DNA of 64,000 nucleotides, from contig NZ_VWMY01000049.1 in assembly GCF_008905045.1 (NCBI RefSeq), positions 1 through 64,000 on the forward strand. Direction: 5' to 3'. This document shows positions 44,601 through 51,515 of this stretch, in pieces. The position numbers and the translations under genes are program-made. How positions within the stretch are numbered: the first letter of the stretch is position 1; each line of letters starts with the position of its first letter. The notes beneath the pieces were generated by a model. The model saw only the letters and a list, made by a program, of their open reading frames with translations. It was not told the origin of the DNA and ran no database searches. The stretch comes from Streptomyces albicerus. GTDB lineage: Bacteria > Actinomycetota > Actinomycetes > Streptomycetales > Streptomycetaceae.

Positions 44601-44928
44601 CCGGCAGGATGTGCTGTTCGGGCTCGCCGGTCTCCGGGTCCTCGACAAGTCCCGTGCGCAGCACCTCGTGGCGCGCCACCAACAGGTCGAAGCAGCGGTG
44701 CAGGACGTCCGGCTCCAGTGCGCCCCGCAGCCGCAGGGCTCCCGTACCGACGTACACGGGCGACCCGGGCTGGAGACGCTCCACGAGGTACAGGCGTTCC
44801 TGGCCGAATGACAGGGGGGCGCGGTTCGGGTCACCCGTGCGCCGCCGCACTCGGTCCGGAGCCTGGGCGACGTTGGCGTCATCCAGCATCCGGTCCAGCA
44901 ACTGCCGCTGCTCGGCCGAGAGCTGCAT
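41635..44928 (-). CDS. NRPS, C-A-T module with a Ser-like specificity code
   Basis: 1097 residues from ATG 44928, placed six bases after GGAGGAG. Domains: C (about 40-460) with the active motif HHIAMDGWS; A (about 480-990) with LLFTSGSTGRPKG, NQYGPTEA, YATGDRVR and GAHGKID; T (about 1005-1080) with FFELGGHSLLAI. My reading of the ten-residue code is D-V-W-H-F-G-Q-I-D-K, close to published Ser codes (DVWHLSLIDK). Ser or a small polar analogue such as cysteate or diaminopropionate is possible. There is no thioesterase domain. It sits 12 bases from a degenerate MbtH gene. Confidence 0.9.
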   Translation of the reverse strand: MQLSAEQRQLLDRMLDDANVAQAPDRVRRRTGDPNRAPLSFGQERLYLVERLQPGSPVYVGTGALRLRGALEPDVLHRCFDLLVARHEVLRTGLVEDPETGEPEQHILPANEVRLDLPVRDVTRDSLRQTVADLASRGFDLARPPLLRPVLLRVTDAAEPEWVLVLTVHHIAMDGWSMGLLMADVGAAYESLSQGRAFQFDELPLQYADFAVWQRESLEGGQLAAQLDHWRKKLDGIPLVDIPTDRPRPARRSYAGDSVPLTLPPSVVAALRVLTDEAQATLFMALVAGWSAVLHLWSGENDVVVGTPVAGRRRAELENIVGFFVNTLPLRVAMEPADDFRALLRRSRDACVDAYANQDVPFDHIVAEVPAERDVSGQTTLARHWLALHNMPPLAFTAPGLEAALLPSLVGNVRCDLSVQLAPEAAGGLAGWLEYSTELFDRGTAERLAAAFTSLLAAAAVAPGSPVATLPVMPRGEYDRIVSFESAPAVGTRHAGVVEWFEAQADSTPGATAVICDGTGETLTYAELDARANRVAHLLLERGIRAEDRVGVCLDRGADLVATVLGVLRTGAVFLPLVPDYPVARLEQLVADGGPRTILAGSGHRALFPGREVLPVSADDLAGQPDHRPGAGPLPAGSAASLLFTSGSTGRPKGVLTTHGGLLNRLTGMREAYRIEPADRVLQKAPIGFDVSLWELLLPLVSGAAAVSARPGAHRDADALHEIIERRGVTVCHFVPSMLQEFVSARAADHTGLRLLFSGGERLSPDSAEQVLARYPQARLFNQYGPTEAVIDVTAGQVLSPVPASVPIGRPVPGTELLVLDAAGRRRPIGVPGELFIGGVQVARGYLDAPALTAERFVPHPFTAGARLYATGDRVRRLPDGALEFLGRIDDQVKIRGHRIEPGEVEAALRRHPGVTGALVRVRADGQGRPQLVGYVTTGQQEAPAGLDIELQEWLGELLPQAMVPTHLLTLPKWPLGAHGKIDTSALPEPDGERRSRKPYEEPRTPVQKKLADVCAELLDVDRIGLRDSFFELGGHSLLAIRAISRIRGEFGVQVKVGQFFKAPDLASLAELVEQRQAQSTAAPEATPIPRIYRNRG

Positions 44929-44955
44929 AGAGGACTCCTCCATTTTCGGTGACTG

Positions 44956-45174
44956 TCAGACGCTGGAGGGCCGTTCCGCAGCCCTTCGGACGCCGAGGGG
45001 TCGCACCGCGGACCGGACACGGTCGATGTGCGCCAGGCACACCTGCTCCGTCCCCGACACGGCTTCCACCGTCCGGGCGGCGCCCGCTTCGGCGCCCGCA
45101 CGCCATACGGAGTGCTGCGACCCTTCGTTGACGACCACGGGACGGGCACGGTCCGGCACGGCCTCGTCAAGCAC
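44956..45174 (-). CDS. Degenerate MbtH-like protein
   Basis: 72 residues. It keeps VVVNEGSQHSVW, CLAHIDRVR and VRP of the MbtH fold, but lacks the usual N-terminal NPFDD. The GW after the Pro is replaced (AARTV), and WTDMRP has become RSAVRP. Two of the three Trp residues that contact the A domain are therefore missing. A canonical MbtH is encoded at 54353, so this copy may be specialised or decaying. It immediately precedes the C-A-T NRPS gene. Confidence 0.65.
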   Translation of the reverse strand: MLDEAVPDRARPVVVNEGSQHSVWRAGAEAGAARTVEAVSGTEQVCLAHIDRVRSAVRPLGVRRAAERPSSV

Positions 45175-45210
45175 GTGAGGACCTCCCGATATGCCGACGA
45201 CCGGTCCAAC

Positions 45211-45238
45211 TTGGCTGATGGATCGGCCGATGTATCGT
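45211..45238 (+). promoter_or_regulatory. Promoter-like element with an overlapping dyad
   Basis: TTGGCT (45211-45216) and TATCGT (45233-45238) are spaced by 16 bases. Between them, GATGGATCGGCCGATGTATC (45217-45236) is a 20-base dyad with 8 of 10 pairs, centred on the perfect palindrome ATCGGCCGAT. A repressor bound there would cover the promoter. Confidence 0.4.
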
Positions 45239-45362
45239 CAGGAGTTTCCCTGATGAGCGAAATCGCGCCACTCGATCCGGGCAGGAGCAGTTCCGCCCGG
45301 GCCGCTGTCGGCCCGCAAGGGAGGCCGGCTCCCATCGGGTCGGCCCGGTCCTCTCCTGTGAT

Positions 45363-45380
45363 GTCGGGAGCCCTCCTGAC
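45363..45380. promoter_or_regulatory. Cluster motif, copy E (upstream of the HD gene)
   Basis: GTCGGGAGCCCTCCTGAC is nearly a perfect dyad: only one of eight arm pairs fails. It lies 77 bases before the ATG of the HD protein gene. Read on the other strand it matches copy D at 13 of 18 positions. Confidence 0.6.
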
Positions 45381-45457
45381 AGCGCTACGGCGGGACGTAC
45401 GGGAACGGCGGCCGACACGCCGGGCCCACCGCCCAACGGCGCGTGATACTCGGGAAC

Positions 45458-46054
45458 ATGACTCTCGAAGCAGTGGAGATCCCCGTCACCCCCGCGTCCA
45501 CGGCAGCACTGGAGGTGGCCACCGCCTATTGCTCGCCCGCGCTGCTGAACCACTCGGTACGCGCCTACATCTTCGCGGCGGCCCACGGCACCGATCGCGG
45601 CATCGCCTTCGACCCCGAGCTGCTGTGGGTGGGCTCGATGTTCCACGACATCGGCCTGGTGGCGGAGTTCGACAACCGCACCCTGAGCTTCGACGACGCA
45701 AGTGGCCATGTCGCCTGGACGTTCGCCGCCGGAGCCGGGTGGCCGGCCGACAGGCGCCGACGGCTGGTGGAGGTGGTGATCGCCCACATGTCGGACCAGG
45801 TCGACGTCGAGGCGGACCCGGAGGGATTCCTGCTGGAGCGTTCGACGAGCATGGACATCTCGGGGCGGCACATGGACGACTTCCCGGCCGCGTTCAAGGC
45901 CGAGGTGCTGAAGCACTACCCGCGAGCGGGTATCGCGGAGGAGTTCCTCGCCTGCTTCCGTGCACAGGCCGAGACCAAACCGCACAGCTCGCCCGCCGCC
46001 TCCCTGCGCGACAACATCGCGGACCGGATCCTCACGAACGCTCTCGACCGGTAG
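45458..46054 (+). CDS. HD-domain protein of the cyanamide-hydratase type
   Basis: 198 residues from ATG 45458. Metal ligands of the HD fold are present: His32 in LLNHSVRAYIF, His63-Asp64 in GSMFHDIGLV, His110 in VVIAHMSD and a distal Asp in DISGRHMDDFP. The NHSxR start and the later DxSGRxxDD...YPRAG pattern are those of the cyanamide hydratase (Ddi2/3-like) family, which adds water to N-cyano groups to make ureas; most bacterial members are uncharacterised. Inside a cluster with HypE and HypF, hydration of a nitrile or cyanamide for tailoring or self-protection is a pointed hypothesis. It is the only plus-strand gene in this stretch and has its own motif copy. Confidence 0.75.
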   Translation: MTLEAVEIPVTPASTAALEVATAYCSPALLNHSVRAYIFAAAHGTDRGIAFDPELLWVGSMFHDIGLVAEFDNRTLSFDDASGHVAWTFAAGAGWPADRRRRLVEVVIAHMSDQVDVEADPEGFLLERSTSMDISGRHMDDFPAAFKAEVLKHYPRAGIAEEFLACFRAQAETKPHSSPAASLRDNIADRILTNALDR

Positions 46055-46063
46055 CCCGGACGG

Positions 46064-48418
46064 TCATCCGGTCTCCTCCTGGAGCCGGGCCGACGGCAGC
46101 TCTCCCGGCGCGTCGTCGCACCTGGCTTCCGGTGGTGTCGTGAATGCGCCGAGCTCGGTCAGTTCCGCGACGGTCGGGCTCAGATAGAGCGTCCGGGCGG
46201 ACAGCTCCAGACCTGTCTCCTGCTGTACCACGGCCAGCAGTTCCGCGGCGATGAGTGAATGCCCGCCCAGTTCGAAGAAGTCGTCCTCGATGCCGACCGC
46301 TTCGATGCCGAGCACATCCGCCCACAGGTCGCACATCAGCTGTTCGTCCGGTGTGCGAGGCGCGACGTAGTCGTTCATCGCGGCGCGCGGCAACAGGTCG
46401 CTCTCCGGCAGCGCGTCCAGGTCGACCTTGCCGTTGGCGGTCAGCGGCAGCTCGGCAAGCACCGTGATCCACGAGGGCAGGTACGGGGGCGGCAGCAGTT
46501 CCCGCAGACGGCGTTTGAGCTCTTGCCCCAGCGAACGGGGCTCGTGTCCGGCGTCCTCGGGTTCCACATAGGCGACCAAGCGGGTGGCGCCGCCGGGGCC
46601 GGGCCGGGCGGTCACCGTGGCCGCGCGCACCGCCGGGTGACCTGTGAGCGCCGTCTCGATCTCTGCGGGCTCGATCCGGTAACCGTTGACCTTCACCTGC
46701 CGGTCGGCGCGCCCCAGGAAGTCGAGAGAGCCATCGGGGCGCCAGCGGGCCAGGTCGCCGGTCCGGTACAGACGCGCGCCGGGTCGGGCGCCCGTGGGGT
46801 CGGGGATGAAACGCTCCGCGGTCACGCCCGGACGGCCGAGGTAGCCGCGGGCCAAGCCCGCTCCCGCCGCGTACAGTTCGCCGACCACGCCCACCGGGAC
46901 GGGCTGCAGGCGGGGGTCGAGCAGCAGCACCCGGGTTCCGTCGATGGGCCGTCCGATGGGAACGGCCGATGTGGTGTCGTCGAGCCCGAGCGCGGCGCAG
47001 GTGGTGAACGTCGTGTTCTCCGTCGGTCCGTATCCGTTGGTGACGATCAGGGACGGGTGCTCGCCCAGTACCCGTGCCACGGCGGCGGGCGGGACCACGT
47101 CTCCACCGGTGATCAGCTGCCGTACTCCGCGCAGGCGCTCGCAGTGCTGGAACGCGAACTGCTGGAACAGGCCCGCAGTCAGCCACAGGACGCTCACTCC
47201 GGCCTCGGCGACGATCTCGGCGAGCCGGTCCACCCTGATCCTGCCCGGTGGCGGCAGCACCAGCTCGGCGCCGTTGGCCAGGGATCCCCAGATCTCCAGG
47301 ACCGAGGCGTCGAAGGCCACGGGAGCCGTCTGCAGGAAGACGTCGGTGGATTCGAACCGGGCCCAGTCGGGAGACCGGACGAGTCGGCACACGGCCGAGT
47401 GCGGGATGCCGACCGGCTTGGGTGCGCCCGTGGATCCCGATGTGTAGCTCACATAGGCGAGGTGGGCCGGGGACAGTCCGGGAAGGCGCACAGGCGCCGT
47501 GCGCTCGAACTCGGTGTCGCCGAATGCCTCCAGTGGTACGGCCGTCACCCCGTCGGGGAGCGTGCGGTCCTGCGGCCCCTCGTCGACGACCGCCAACGAC
47601 GCCGCCGCGTCCGCCAGTTCCACGGCCCGTCGGGCAGGCGGTGACTGGGGATCGAGGACCAGGTAGGCGGCGCCTGCCTTCAGGATGGCGAGCAGCGCGA
47701 CGATCAGGCGCGGTGAGCGCCCGGCCAGCACCCCGACGACCCGCTCGGGGCCGGCGCCTGCGGCGATCAGCCGGCCGGCCAGCAGATCCGCCGCACGGCC
47801 GAGCTGACGGTAGGTCAGTTTGCCGGACTCGGCTGAGACAGCGACCGCGTCGGGGGTCCCGATCACCCATTCGCCGACGAGATCCGGGATCGTGCGCGGT
47901 GCGCCTGCGGGGACGCCCCGGCCTCCCCAGACCCGTACAAGCTCACGGTCGGTGTCCGAGGCGAGGGACAGGGCGGAGACAGGGCGGTTCGGGTGCGTAC
48001 GCCCCGCCATGAGGGCCCGCTCCAGTTGGCGTCGCAGCTCATCGGTGCGGTCGGCAGGCAACCGACGGATCATCACGGTTCCGAGACGGTCGATGCCCAG
48101 TGACTCAGCGTCTCCCGGTGCGCCGGGTTCCGTACGTCCGGTGCGGAGGGTGACGTCGGCATCCTCCGCACCGTCAGGGGTCGGCTCGGGAGCAGCGCCC
48201 GGGGCCCGCACCGCACGCAGCAGACCGTCGAAGGAAGGGGCGTCCGACATATCCAGGGTCCATGTGCCGCGCGGAAGTCGCTCGTCGTGGTGTGCCACCA
48301 CAACCGAGTCGCGGAGCGTGCGTCGGTGGATGACGACGGCCGCGGCCACCAGGGCTTCCGCCACGGACGGCGCCGTGTCCGGCCCCTCAGGGGCTGTACG
48401 CGTCAGATCGTCGCCCAC
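46064..48418 (-). CDS. NRPS with a miniaturised C domain, A and T
   Basis: 784 residues from GTG 48418. The first 155 residues (AAAVVIHRRTLRDSVVVAHH, then HPNRPVSALSLASDTDRE) resemble only the C-terminal lobe of a condensation domain, and no HHxxxDG exists. A domain from about 160: YVSYTSGSTGAPK, NGYGPTENTT, YRTGDLARW, TANGKVD. T domain near 680-750: FFELGGHSLIAA. My code reading is D-A-L-W-I-G-G-T-F-K, one change from a published Val code (DAFWIGGTFK). Condensation must be supplied by another protein, perhaps the free C domain at 60210. The GTG start overlaps the stop of an 11-codon leader. Confidence 0.85.
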   Translation of the reverse strand: MGDDLTRTAPEGPDTAPSVAEALVAAAVVIHRRTLRDSVVVAHHDERLPRGTWTLDMSDAPSFDGLLRAVRAPGAAPEPTPDGAEDADVTLRTGRTEPGAPGDAESLGIDRLGTVMIRRLPADRTDELRRQLERALMAGRTHPNRPVSALSLASDTDRELVRVWGGRGVPAGAPRTIPDLVGEWVIGTPDAVAVSAESGKLTYRQLGRAADLLAGRLIAAGAGPERVVGVLAGRSPRLIVALLAILKAGAAYLVLDPQSPPARRAVELADAAASLAVVDEGPQDRTLPDGVTAVPLEAFGDTEFERTAPVRLPGLSPAHLAYVSYTSGSTGAPKPVGIPHSAVCRLVRSPDWARFESTDVFLQTAPVAFDASVLEIWGSLANGAELVLPPPGRIRVDRLAEIVAEAGVSVLWLTAGLFQQFAFQHCERLRGVRQLITGGDVVPPAAVARVLGEHPSLIVTNGYGPTENTTFTTCAALGLDDTTSAVPIGRPIDGTRVLLLDPRLQPVPVGVVGELYAAGAGLARGYLGRPGVTAERFIPDPTGARPGARLYRTGDLARWRPDGSLDFLGRADRQVKVNGYRIEPAEIETALTGHPAVRAATVTARPGPGGATRLVAYVEPEDAGHEPRSLGQELKRRLRELLPPPYLPSWITVLAELPLTANGKVDLDALPESDLLPRAAMNDYVAPRTPDEQLMCDLWADVLGIEAVGIEDDFFELGGHSLIAAELLAVVQQETGLELSARTLYLSPTVAELTELGAFTTPPEARCDDAPGELPSARLQEETG

Positions 48419-48453
48419 TAGTGGACCCCACCCCTCAGCGCGCCGATCGTCAT
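48418..48453 (-). CDS. Possible leader peptide coupled to the NRPS start
   Basis: ATG 48453 follows an excellent GGGAGGAG and encodes MTIGALRGGVH before TAG. The stop and the NRPS GTG overlap as TAGTG, so ribosomes ending here could restart directly. Alternatively the ATG is the true NRPS start and a one- or two-base indel separates it from the frame. Confidence 0.35.
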   Translation of the reverse strand: MTIGALRGGVH

Positions 48454-48526
48454 GGTGCTCCTCCCAGCTTGCCCCGGTCCCGCGTTTGCCCTCCCTGATA
48501 TATCGGCACCGGACCGTGCCGAGGTA

Positions 48527-48544
48527 GTCGGGAGACTCCCCTAC
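48527..48544 (-). promoter_or_regulatory. Cluster motif, copy A (upstream of the mini-C NRPS)
   Basis: On the coding strand it reads GTAGGGGAGTCTCCCGAC. It includes the perfect inverted repeat GGGAG/CTCCC and lies 73 bases before the leader ATG and 108 before the NRPS GTG. Confidence 0.6.
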
Positions 48545-48693
48545 CTCCGTGGCACGCACGGCGCGGGCACCTCGCCCACCGGCTCCGTACGAACCCCTAG
48601 GCTGGCGGAAGGACCTTCGGCACCTGGCATCACGGCCTCGGCACGCGACGGCCTGCCGTCTTCCGTACACCGCATTCCGGGAGCCCCGACGAC

Positions 48694-49596
48694 ATGACCG
48701 ATCTTGTGATCCGCCACCTCGCCGAGGACGAGTCGCACCTCTTCGAGTCGATGCCCGCGTCTCCACTCGTCGGCTTCGCCGCCTTCGGCGACAGTTTCGG
48801 TGACATGGCCGCACAAGGTGAGTACCGGCCCGAATGGATCTGGGTGGCGCTGCGTGACGGGAAGGTGGTCGCCCGTGCCGCCTGGTGGGGCGGCCCCGGG
48901 GACTCGCGGCCCGCGACGCTCGACTGGTTCGACTTCACTGACGCACAGGCGGCCACCGAACTCCTGCGGACCGCCCCGCTGCGTGCGCAGTACATGCTCA
49001 AACTGCCGCCGGACTGGCGGGAGAATCCAGCGGTACGGGCCGAGGCCGATGCCCGTGTCGCGGCCGCGTCGGCCGCCGGGCTCACCCCGCAGGGCGAGCG
49101 GAACCACTACCGGTGGACGCCCGGCTGCGGTCTCCCGCAGCGGCCCGGCCGGCTGCGGTTCCTTCCCGAACCGGACGACGCGGTGATCCTGGACGTCTTC
49201 CGACGCATCCACCGGGGCAGCCTGGACAGTCAGGTACGCCGCACCGTCGAGGCGTCCGGCATCGACGTCGCCGCCCAGGAGCAACTGGACTACCTGCTCT
49301 GGATGCCCAGCCCCCGGTCCTGGTGGCGGCTCGCCCACACGCCCGACGGCGAGTTGGCGGGCCTTGTCGCGCCGTGCCGCAACTACACGGCCCCGCTGAT
49401 CGGTTACGTGGGGGTGGTTCCCGAACAGCGCGGCCACAACTACGCGTACGACCTGCTCGCGGAGGCGACGCACTTTCTTGCGGCAGAGGGGGCGGACTGC
49501 GTCACGGCGGGCACCGACCGGGCCAACACCCCCATGGTCGGGGCCTTCCTGCGTGCCGGCTACCCGGTGGCGCAGCGCCGGATCGACCTGATCTGA
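48694..49596 (+). CDS. GNAT-family N-acetyltransferase
   Basis: 300 residues from ATG 48694 (GGGAG upstream). The acetyl-CoA-binding part is at the C-terminal end: IGYVGVVPEQRGHNYAYDLL (motif A, with Arg/Gln-rGHN in place of QxxGxG), then ANTPMVGAFLRAGYPVAQRR. The N-terminal half is poorly conserved and may be a second, degenerate GNAT lobe. It could acylate the product for self-resistance, or be unrelated to the pathway. It is divergent from the mini-C NRPS and convergent with the ComB-like gene. Confidence 0.78.
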   Translation: MTDLVIRHLAEDESHLFESMPASPLVGFAAFGDSFGDMAAQGEYRPEWIWVALRDGKVVARAAWWGGPGDSRPATLDWFDFTDAQAATELLRTAPLRAQYMLKLPPDWRENPAVRAEADARVAAASAAGLTPQGERNHYRWTPGCGLPQRPGRLRFLPEPDDAVILDVFRRIHRGSLDSQVRRTVEASGIDVAAQEQLDYLLWMPSPRSWWRLAHTPDGELAGLVAPCRNYTAPLIGYVGVVPEQRGHNYAYDLLAEATHFLAAEGADCVTAGTDRANTPMVGAFLRAGYPVAQRRIDLI

Positions 49597-49605
49597 GGCC
49601 GGCGT

Positions 49606-49634
49606 CCGGGACGCCTCCCGGCCCGGTGTCCCGG
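49606..49634. terminator. Bidirectional hairpin between GNAT and ComB-like genes
   Basis: CCGGGACGCC and GGTGTCCCGG form a 10-bp stem (one G-T pair) with a 9-nt loop, 10 bases after the GNAT stop. It lies between two converging genes, the expected place for a shared terminator. Confidence 0.6.
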
Positions 49635-49688
49635 GGCCGACGGTTGACTTGACACACCCCGCCCGGCGCAGACGGACGGTGCTCCTCG

Positions 49689-50435
49689 TCAGCCACGGCC
49701 CGTCCCGTCCTGGTACTGCCGCAGCACCTTCCCGTCGTAGCACGGGAGAACGCCGGAATCCGGCCGGCGGGAGAGGATGAACGCGAGATCCGCCGCCCCG
49801 GTCTGCTCGTGCCGGGTGAGCCACTGGGCGGAGGGGCCATGTGCCAGATCGTCCACCGTGGTGTCGGCCAGCGAGCGGCACAGTTCGGCGAGGCGCGGCC
49901 CGGCGGCTCGGGGGAGGCGCCGTGCGAGCTCGGTGCACACAAAGTCGTCCTCGGTCCGGCGTTCACCACGACAGCCCGCGGGTACACAGAGCCACCGGCC
50001 GCCGCTGCGCAGGAGGGTGCCGGCCATCGCGTCGAGATTGGCCAGGTCCCCCGCCAGCACCGTGGCCCCGACCCGAGCGGCGAGCGTGAGTGACCGCGCG
50101 CCGTTGGAGGACAGGAAAACCAGCGGTGTGCCCGTGACGGGCAGGCTGCGCACCCGGGTGGGGGAGTTTCCGCAGACGAAGCCGGCCAGCACGGCGCCGT
50201 GCCACTCCCCCAGGCACCGGCGCCCGCGCCGCATGGCCTCGGCCGCCTCCTCCGGAGTGGCCACGATCTCCGCTTCGTGGCCGTGCTCCACCAGGCTGCG
50301 AAGGGTCGAAGTGGCACGGAAGAGGTCCACCACGACCACACCCGCGACCGGGCCGCCACCGAGCTGCTCAAGCCCGGACGGATCACACAGTTCCAGACTC
50401 AGACTCAAGGACAACGGTCGGCTCCTCTCAGCCAC
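49689..50435 (-). CDS. comB: ComB-like 2-phosphosulfolactate phosphatase
   Basis: 248 residues from GTG 50435; a TTG seven codons later has a better AGAGGAG site. Family signatures are present: VVVVDLFRATSTL at the start, GEWHGAVLAGFVCGNSPTRV in the middle and VFLSSNGARSL (the family TTNGT strand). ComB removes phosphate from (R)-2-phospho-3-sulfolactate to give sulfolactate in coenzyme M synthesis. It is in one operon with a ComA homologue two genes upstream, which strengthens both calls. Coenzyme M is not expected in Streptomyces, so the sulfonate should go into the NRPS product. Confidence 0.85.
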   Translation of the reverse strand: MAERSRPLSLSLSLELCDPSGLEQLGGGPVAGVVVVDLFRATSTLRSLVEHGHEAEIVATPEEAAEAMRRGRRCLGEWHGAVLAGFVCGNSPTRVRSLPVTGTPLVFLSSNGARSLTLAARVGATVLAGDLANLDAMAGTLLRSGGRWLCVPAGCRGERRTEDDFVCTELARRLPRAAGPRLAELCRSLADTTVDDLAHGPSAQWLTRHEQTGAADLAFILSRRPDSGVLPCYDGKVLRQYQDGTGRG

Positions 50436-50471
50436 GTGCGGGTCTCCGGCTGCTACGGACGGCGGGGGCGG

Positions 50472-51515
50472 CTACTGCGGAAGGGTCCTGCCGAGCCCGA
50501 GCTGTCTCGCGCGGTCGGCCACTCGGGCGGCGAGTGCTACGTCCTGGGCGGACATCCCGATCGGATTCACCAGCACGATGTCGTGGTCATGAGTGCGCAC
50601 CGTCCGGGTGCCCGCGGCGACTTCGCCGAGGTGGGCGGTGACCGCGCGGCCCTCGCCCCGTCGCGGAGCGCCCTGCTCGCCCTGTGCGGCGATCCATCCC
50701 GCCCGGTGCAGTTTGCCAAGGATCCGCCGCCGATCGGCGGTGATGAGTCCCCATTCGTCGACGACCAGGGCGTCCGCGGCGAGGAACACCTCTGGCAGCG
50801 GGTCGTCGAGCGAAACATTGACCAGCACGCTGCCCTCCTTCAGCCAGCCGTGGCGGATGTATCCCTCGGTGGTGGTCGTGAGCGTCACGACGACATCGGC
50901 CTCGGCGACGGCCGACTCCGCCCCGGGGGCCGTCGTGCAGTCGATGCCGCGCTGTGCCCAGGCTCCGGTGACGTGGTCTGCGAGCTTCTCGGCACGCTGC
51001 GGGTCGTGGTCGTGGATCACGATCTGCTTCAGCTCCGCCAGCCGCGGCACGAGTACGTCGAGATGGACCTCGGCCAGCGCCCCGGCGCCGATGAGAGCCA
51101 GCGTGCGCGGCGGCCCGGCGCTCAGTCGCTCGACGGCAACGGCGGTGACTGCCGCTGTACGCAGCGCGGAGATGCGCGCCGCCTGCATCATGGTGCGGAT
51201 GTGACCGGTGTCGGGGTCGAACAGCAGGATGACGCCCGCGGCCCGTGGCACGCCGAGGCGCGGATTGGCCGGATTGCCATTGATGATCTTGGTCCCGGCC
51301 AGTGGCCCGTCCGGCTGTCCCAGCCAAGAGGGCATGTTGAGCGTTCGCGCGGCGCCCTCCGCGGCCGGCCACTGCAGAAACGCCTTCGCGGGTGTCTGCA
51401 CCAGACCGGCCGCGTGCAGACGCAGTACCTCCGACGCCGTCTCCACCACGTCGACGCCTTCGAGCGCCTGGCCGACTTCTTCCGAGGTGAAGTACTCCAT
51501 GCCCGCGTCGGTCAT
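50472..51515 (-). CDS. Ornithine-cyclodeaminase/SbnB-like NAD(P)-dependent enzyme
   Basis: 347 residues from ATG 51515, overlapping the ComA-like stop as ATGA. It is of the OCD/mu-crystallin family: GTKIINGNPANPRLGVPRAA, MQAARISALRTAAVTAVA, and the Rossmann segment LALIGAGALAEVHLDVL. The closing VNPIGMSAQDVALA is close to SbnB, the dehydrogenase that makes 2,3-diaminopropionate with SbnA. No SbnA-like gene is in the window. Between ComA and ComB homologues it may instead convert sulfolactate or sulfopyruvate to cysteate, as archaeal alanine dehydrogenases of this family do for pyruvate. That is inference. Confidence 0.82.
   Translation of the reverse strand: MTDAGMEYFTSEEVGQALEGVDVVETASEVLRLHAAGLVQTPAKAFLQWPAAEGAARTLNMPSWLGQPDGPLAGTKIINGNPANPRLGVPRAAGVILLFDPDTGHIRTMMQAARISALRTAAVTAVAVERLSAGPPRTLALIGAGALAEVHLDVLVPRLAELKQIVIHDHDPQRAEKLADHVTGAWAQRGIDCTTAPGAESAVAEADVVVTLTTTTEGYIRHGWLKEGSVLVNVSLDDPLPEVFLAADALVVDEWGLITADRRRILGKLHRAGWIAAQGEQGAPRRGEGRAVTAHLGEVAAGTRTVRTHDHDIVLVNPIGMSAQDVALAARVADRARQLGLGRTLPQ

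Larger units (their letters stand above)
45175..45457. promoter_or_regulatory. Divergent control region of MbtH1-NRPS and the HD gene
   Basis: No gene is supported in these 283 bases. It holds a promoter-like TTGGCT-N16-TATCGT with an internal dyad, and copy E of the cluster motif. Confidence 0.45.

Noticed and set aside
50472..51515. Lysine or ornithine cyclodeaminase for proline/pipecolate
   Set aside because: The ending VNPIGM and general pattern are closer to SbnB, and the location between ComA and ComB points elsewhere; the specific reaction remains open.
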